Origin: Dehalococcoidia bacterium
Lineage (GTDB): Bacteria > Chloroflexota > Dehalococcoidia > SM23-28-2 > RBG-16-64-32
Direction of reading: 5' to 3'
Length of the DNA: 64,000 nt
NCBI GenBank assembly: GCA_030649945.1
Contig: JAUSFE010000003.1
Location: forward strand, 62,001 to 126,000
How positions within the stretch are numbered: position 1 is the stretch's first letter; the number at the start of each line of letters is the position of its first letter. Shown here piece after piece: positions 63,004 through 64,000 of this stretch. The position numbers and the translations under genes are program-made. The notes beneath the pieces are model-generated. The model saw only the letters and a list, made by a program, of their open reading frames with translations, was not told the origin of the DNA and made no database searches.

Positions 63004-64000
63004 CTACTGCGTGTACGCGTGTTTTACGACGTATTTTATCTTGTCCGCGTCGCCGCTCGTGGTGTCCATGGCGTTGGTGATGGTGAGGCCGTCACGCTTC
63101 TCTTTCAGCCACTCCTGCATCGCCTTGCCGGAAAGCACACTCTTTTTGTCCTCGTCCAGGGGGCGGTCGGCCTGCTTTTCCAGCACCTGGTAGACGAAGG
63201 CGCCGGTCTCCGTGGGGAAGGTGGTGATATGGCTGGCATCCAGCGCAAAGAGAGCGTCCTCCGTGGCCTTGTCCAGGAAGCCGCGGGGCACCCAGCCCGC
63301 GTCGCCGCCAATGTCCTTCGTAGCACCGTCCCCGGACTTCTGAGACGCCAGCTCCGCAAAGTCCGCACCGGCCTCTATCTGCGCCAGCAGGGCATCAGCC
63401 TCAACGAGTGTGGCGACCTGGATCTGGCGGTAGTGGACGGACTCCGCGGCGGCGGGTAGCTCTGCCGTGAACTTATCGGAGAGCTTCTTGAACAGGACCG
63501 TCGCCTTGATCTTGTCGCGGTACTGTTGCTCGGCGAGGCCGTTGCGCACCAGCTCTTCCTGCACGCGCGTCTGGAAGTTCGGGTCGTCCGCCGTGACGCC
63601 GAGCTGCTTGGCGATCTCCTCGTTGACCTCTTGATCCGTCGCGCCCTGCTCCTTCTCCGAGGCGAAGCGCAGGAGCACGGTCTCCGCGATGAGCTGCTCC
63701 ACGAGGGAGGGTATGGCGACCTGGGGCTGGGCCCCCTGGCTTCCCGCTCCGCCGGACTGCTGGACAAACGTCTTGAGCCGGCTGGCAAATTCGCGGACTG
63801 TGTACTCCGAATCGTCGATCTGGAGGGCGGCGGAGCCGGGGCGGTTGCGGTCCTGGATGTAGTCTGAGAGGAAGCCGAAACCGATGAGGCCCAGGGCGGC
63901 GACGATGAGCAGGACGACGGCGACGGCGCCGAAGAACCTGGGACTGCGCCCGGCAAACGGGCGGGAGATGGCGCCGTGGTCGCGCTCCCAGACGGGCGTG
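63004..64000 (-). CDS. SurA/PrsA-type peptidylprolyl isomerase (partial)
   Basis: The N-terminal end lies beyond the window. The visible 331 residues start with a short cytosolic stretch, one membrane helix (FFGAVAVVLLIVAALGLIGF), a SurA-N-like helical region (VEQLIAETVLLRFASEKEQG, LGVTADDPNFQTRVQEELVR), and a PpiC-like parvulin domain (VHYRQIQVATLVEADALLAQ, GGDAGWVPRGFLDKATEDAL). It is probably anchored in the membrane with the foldase domain outside. The GTG at 63702 is internal. Nine bases upstream of hom. Confidence 0.88.
   Translation of the reverse strand, partial: TPVWERDHGAISRPFAGRSPRFFGAVAVVLLIVAALGLIGFGFLSDYIQDRNRPGSAALQIDDSEYTVREFASRLKTFVQQSGGAGSQGAQPQVAIPSLVEQLIAETVLLRFASEKEQGATDQEVNEEIAKQLGVTADDPNFQTRVQEELVRNGLAEQQYRDKIKATVLFKKLSDKFTAELPAAAESVHYRQIQVATLVEADALLAQIEAGADFAELASQKSGDGATKDIGGDAGWVPRGFLDKATEDALFALDASHITTFPTETGAFVYQVLEKQADRPLDEDKKSVLSGKAMQEWLKEKRDGLTITNAMDTTSGDADKIKYVVKHAYTQ

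Overview
The window is a high-GC bacterial chromosome segment. It is gene-dense, with most genes in tightly overlapping ATGA or TGATG operons. The lineage cannot be fixed from the sequence alone. Long secreted DUF11-type and dockerin-like proteins, the Zn-binding forms of S4, S14 and L36, a mycofactocin-type SDR, a tRNA-Sec and several REP families together suggest Chloroflexota (Dehalococcoidia-like); this is inference.

Layout. 0.2-6.1 kb: holA, an AhpD-like/SDR pair, a dead PIN-domain fragment and a large secreted DUF11 protein with its own promoter and palindromic terminator. 6.4 kb: tRNA-Sec. 6.5-8.2 kb: trxB-trxA, divergent from a CsoR-type copper repressor, with a shared operator and face-to-face promoters. 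8.6-11.7 kb: plsX, an M20 amidohydrolase, apt. 11.8-19.2 kb: a SAM-I riboswitch and terminator ahead of mtnA-mtnP-GNAT-small ORF-PfpI-DUF1028-ahcY, then a strongly folded leader and metK. This is a SAM cycle and methionine salvage unit. 19.2-23.9 kb: sugar nucleotide genes (nucleotidyltransferase, phosphohexomutase, SIS isomerase) interleaved with hicBA and mazEF-like toxin-antitoxin pairs.

24.0-46.4 kb, minus strand: one fused str-S10-spc-alpha supercluster, read from a TTGACA-N17-TATCCT promoter as rpsL-rpsG-fusA-rpsJ through rpoA-rplQ to truA-rplM-rpsI. tuf is absent. A HEPN/MNT toxin-antitoxin pair is spliced between rpsJ and rplC with stop-start overlaps on both sides. S17, L4, S3, L15 and RpoA carry long low-complexity C-terminal tails.

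46.7-64 kb: a truncated REP-associated transposase, a CcsB-type cytochrome c assembly protein, an LmbE deacetylase next to an MshA-like glycosyltransferase and a GNAT_6 protein, folE, an alpha/beta hydrolase, an FGGY kinase overlapping a sphingosine-1-phosphate-lyase-like PLP enzyme, two secreted proteins, thrC, a coiled-coil protein, hom, and the 3' part of a SurA/PpiC-type foldase gene.

Two signals stand out. One is the toxin-antitoxin module inside the core ribosomal operon. The other is a set of palindromic repeat families that occur between genes and also, in frame, inside coding sequences (thrC, the FGGY kinase, ccsB, the GNAT_6 gene), where they encode extra linker peptides. A truncated RAYT transposase lies beside copies of one of these families.
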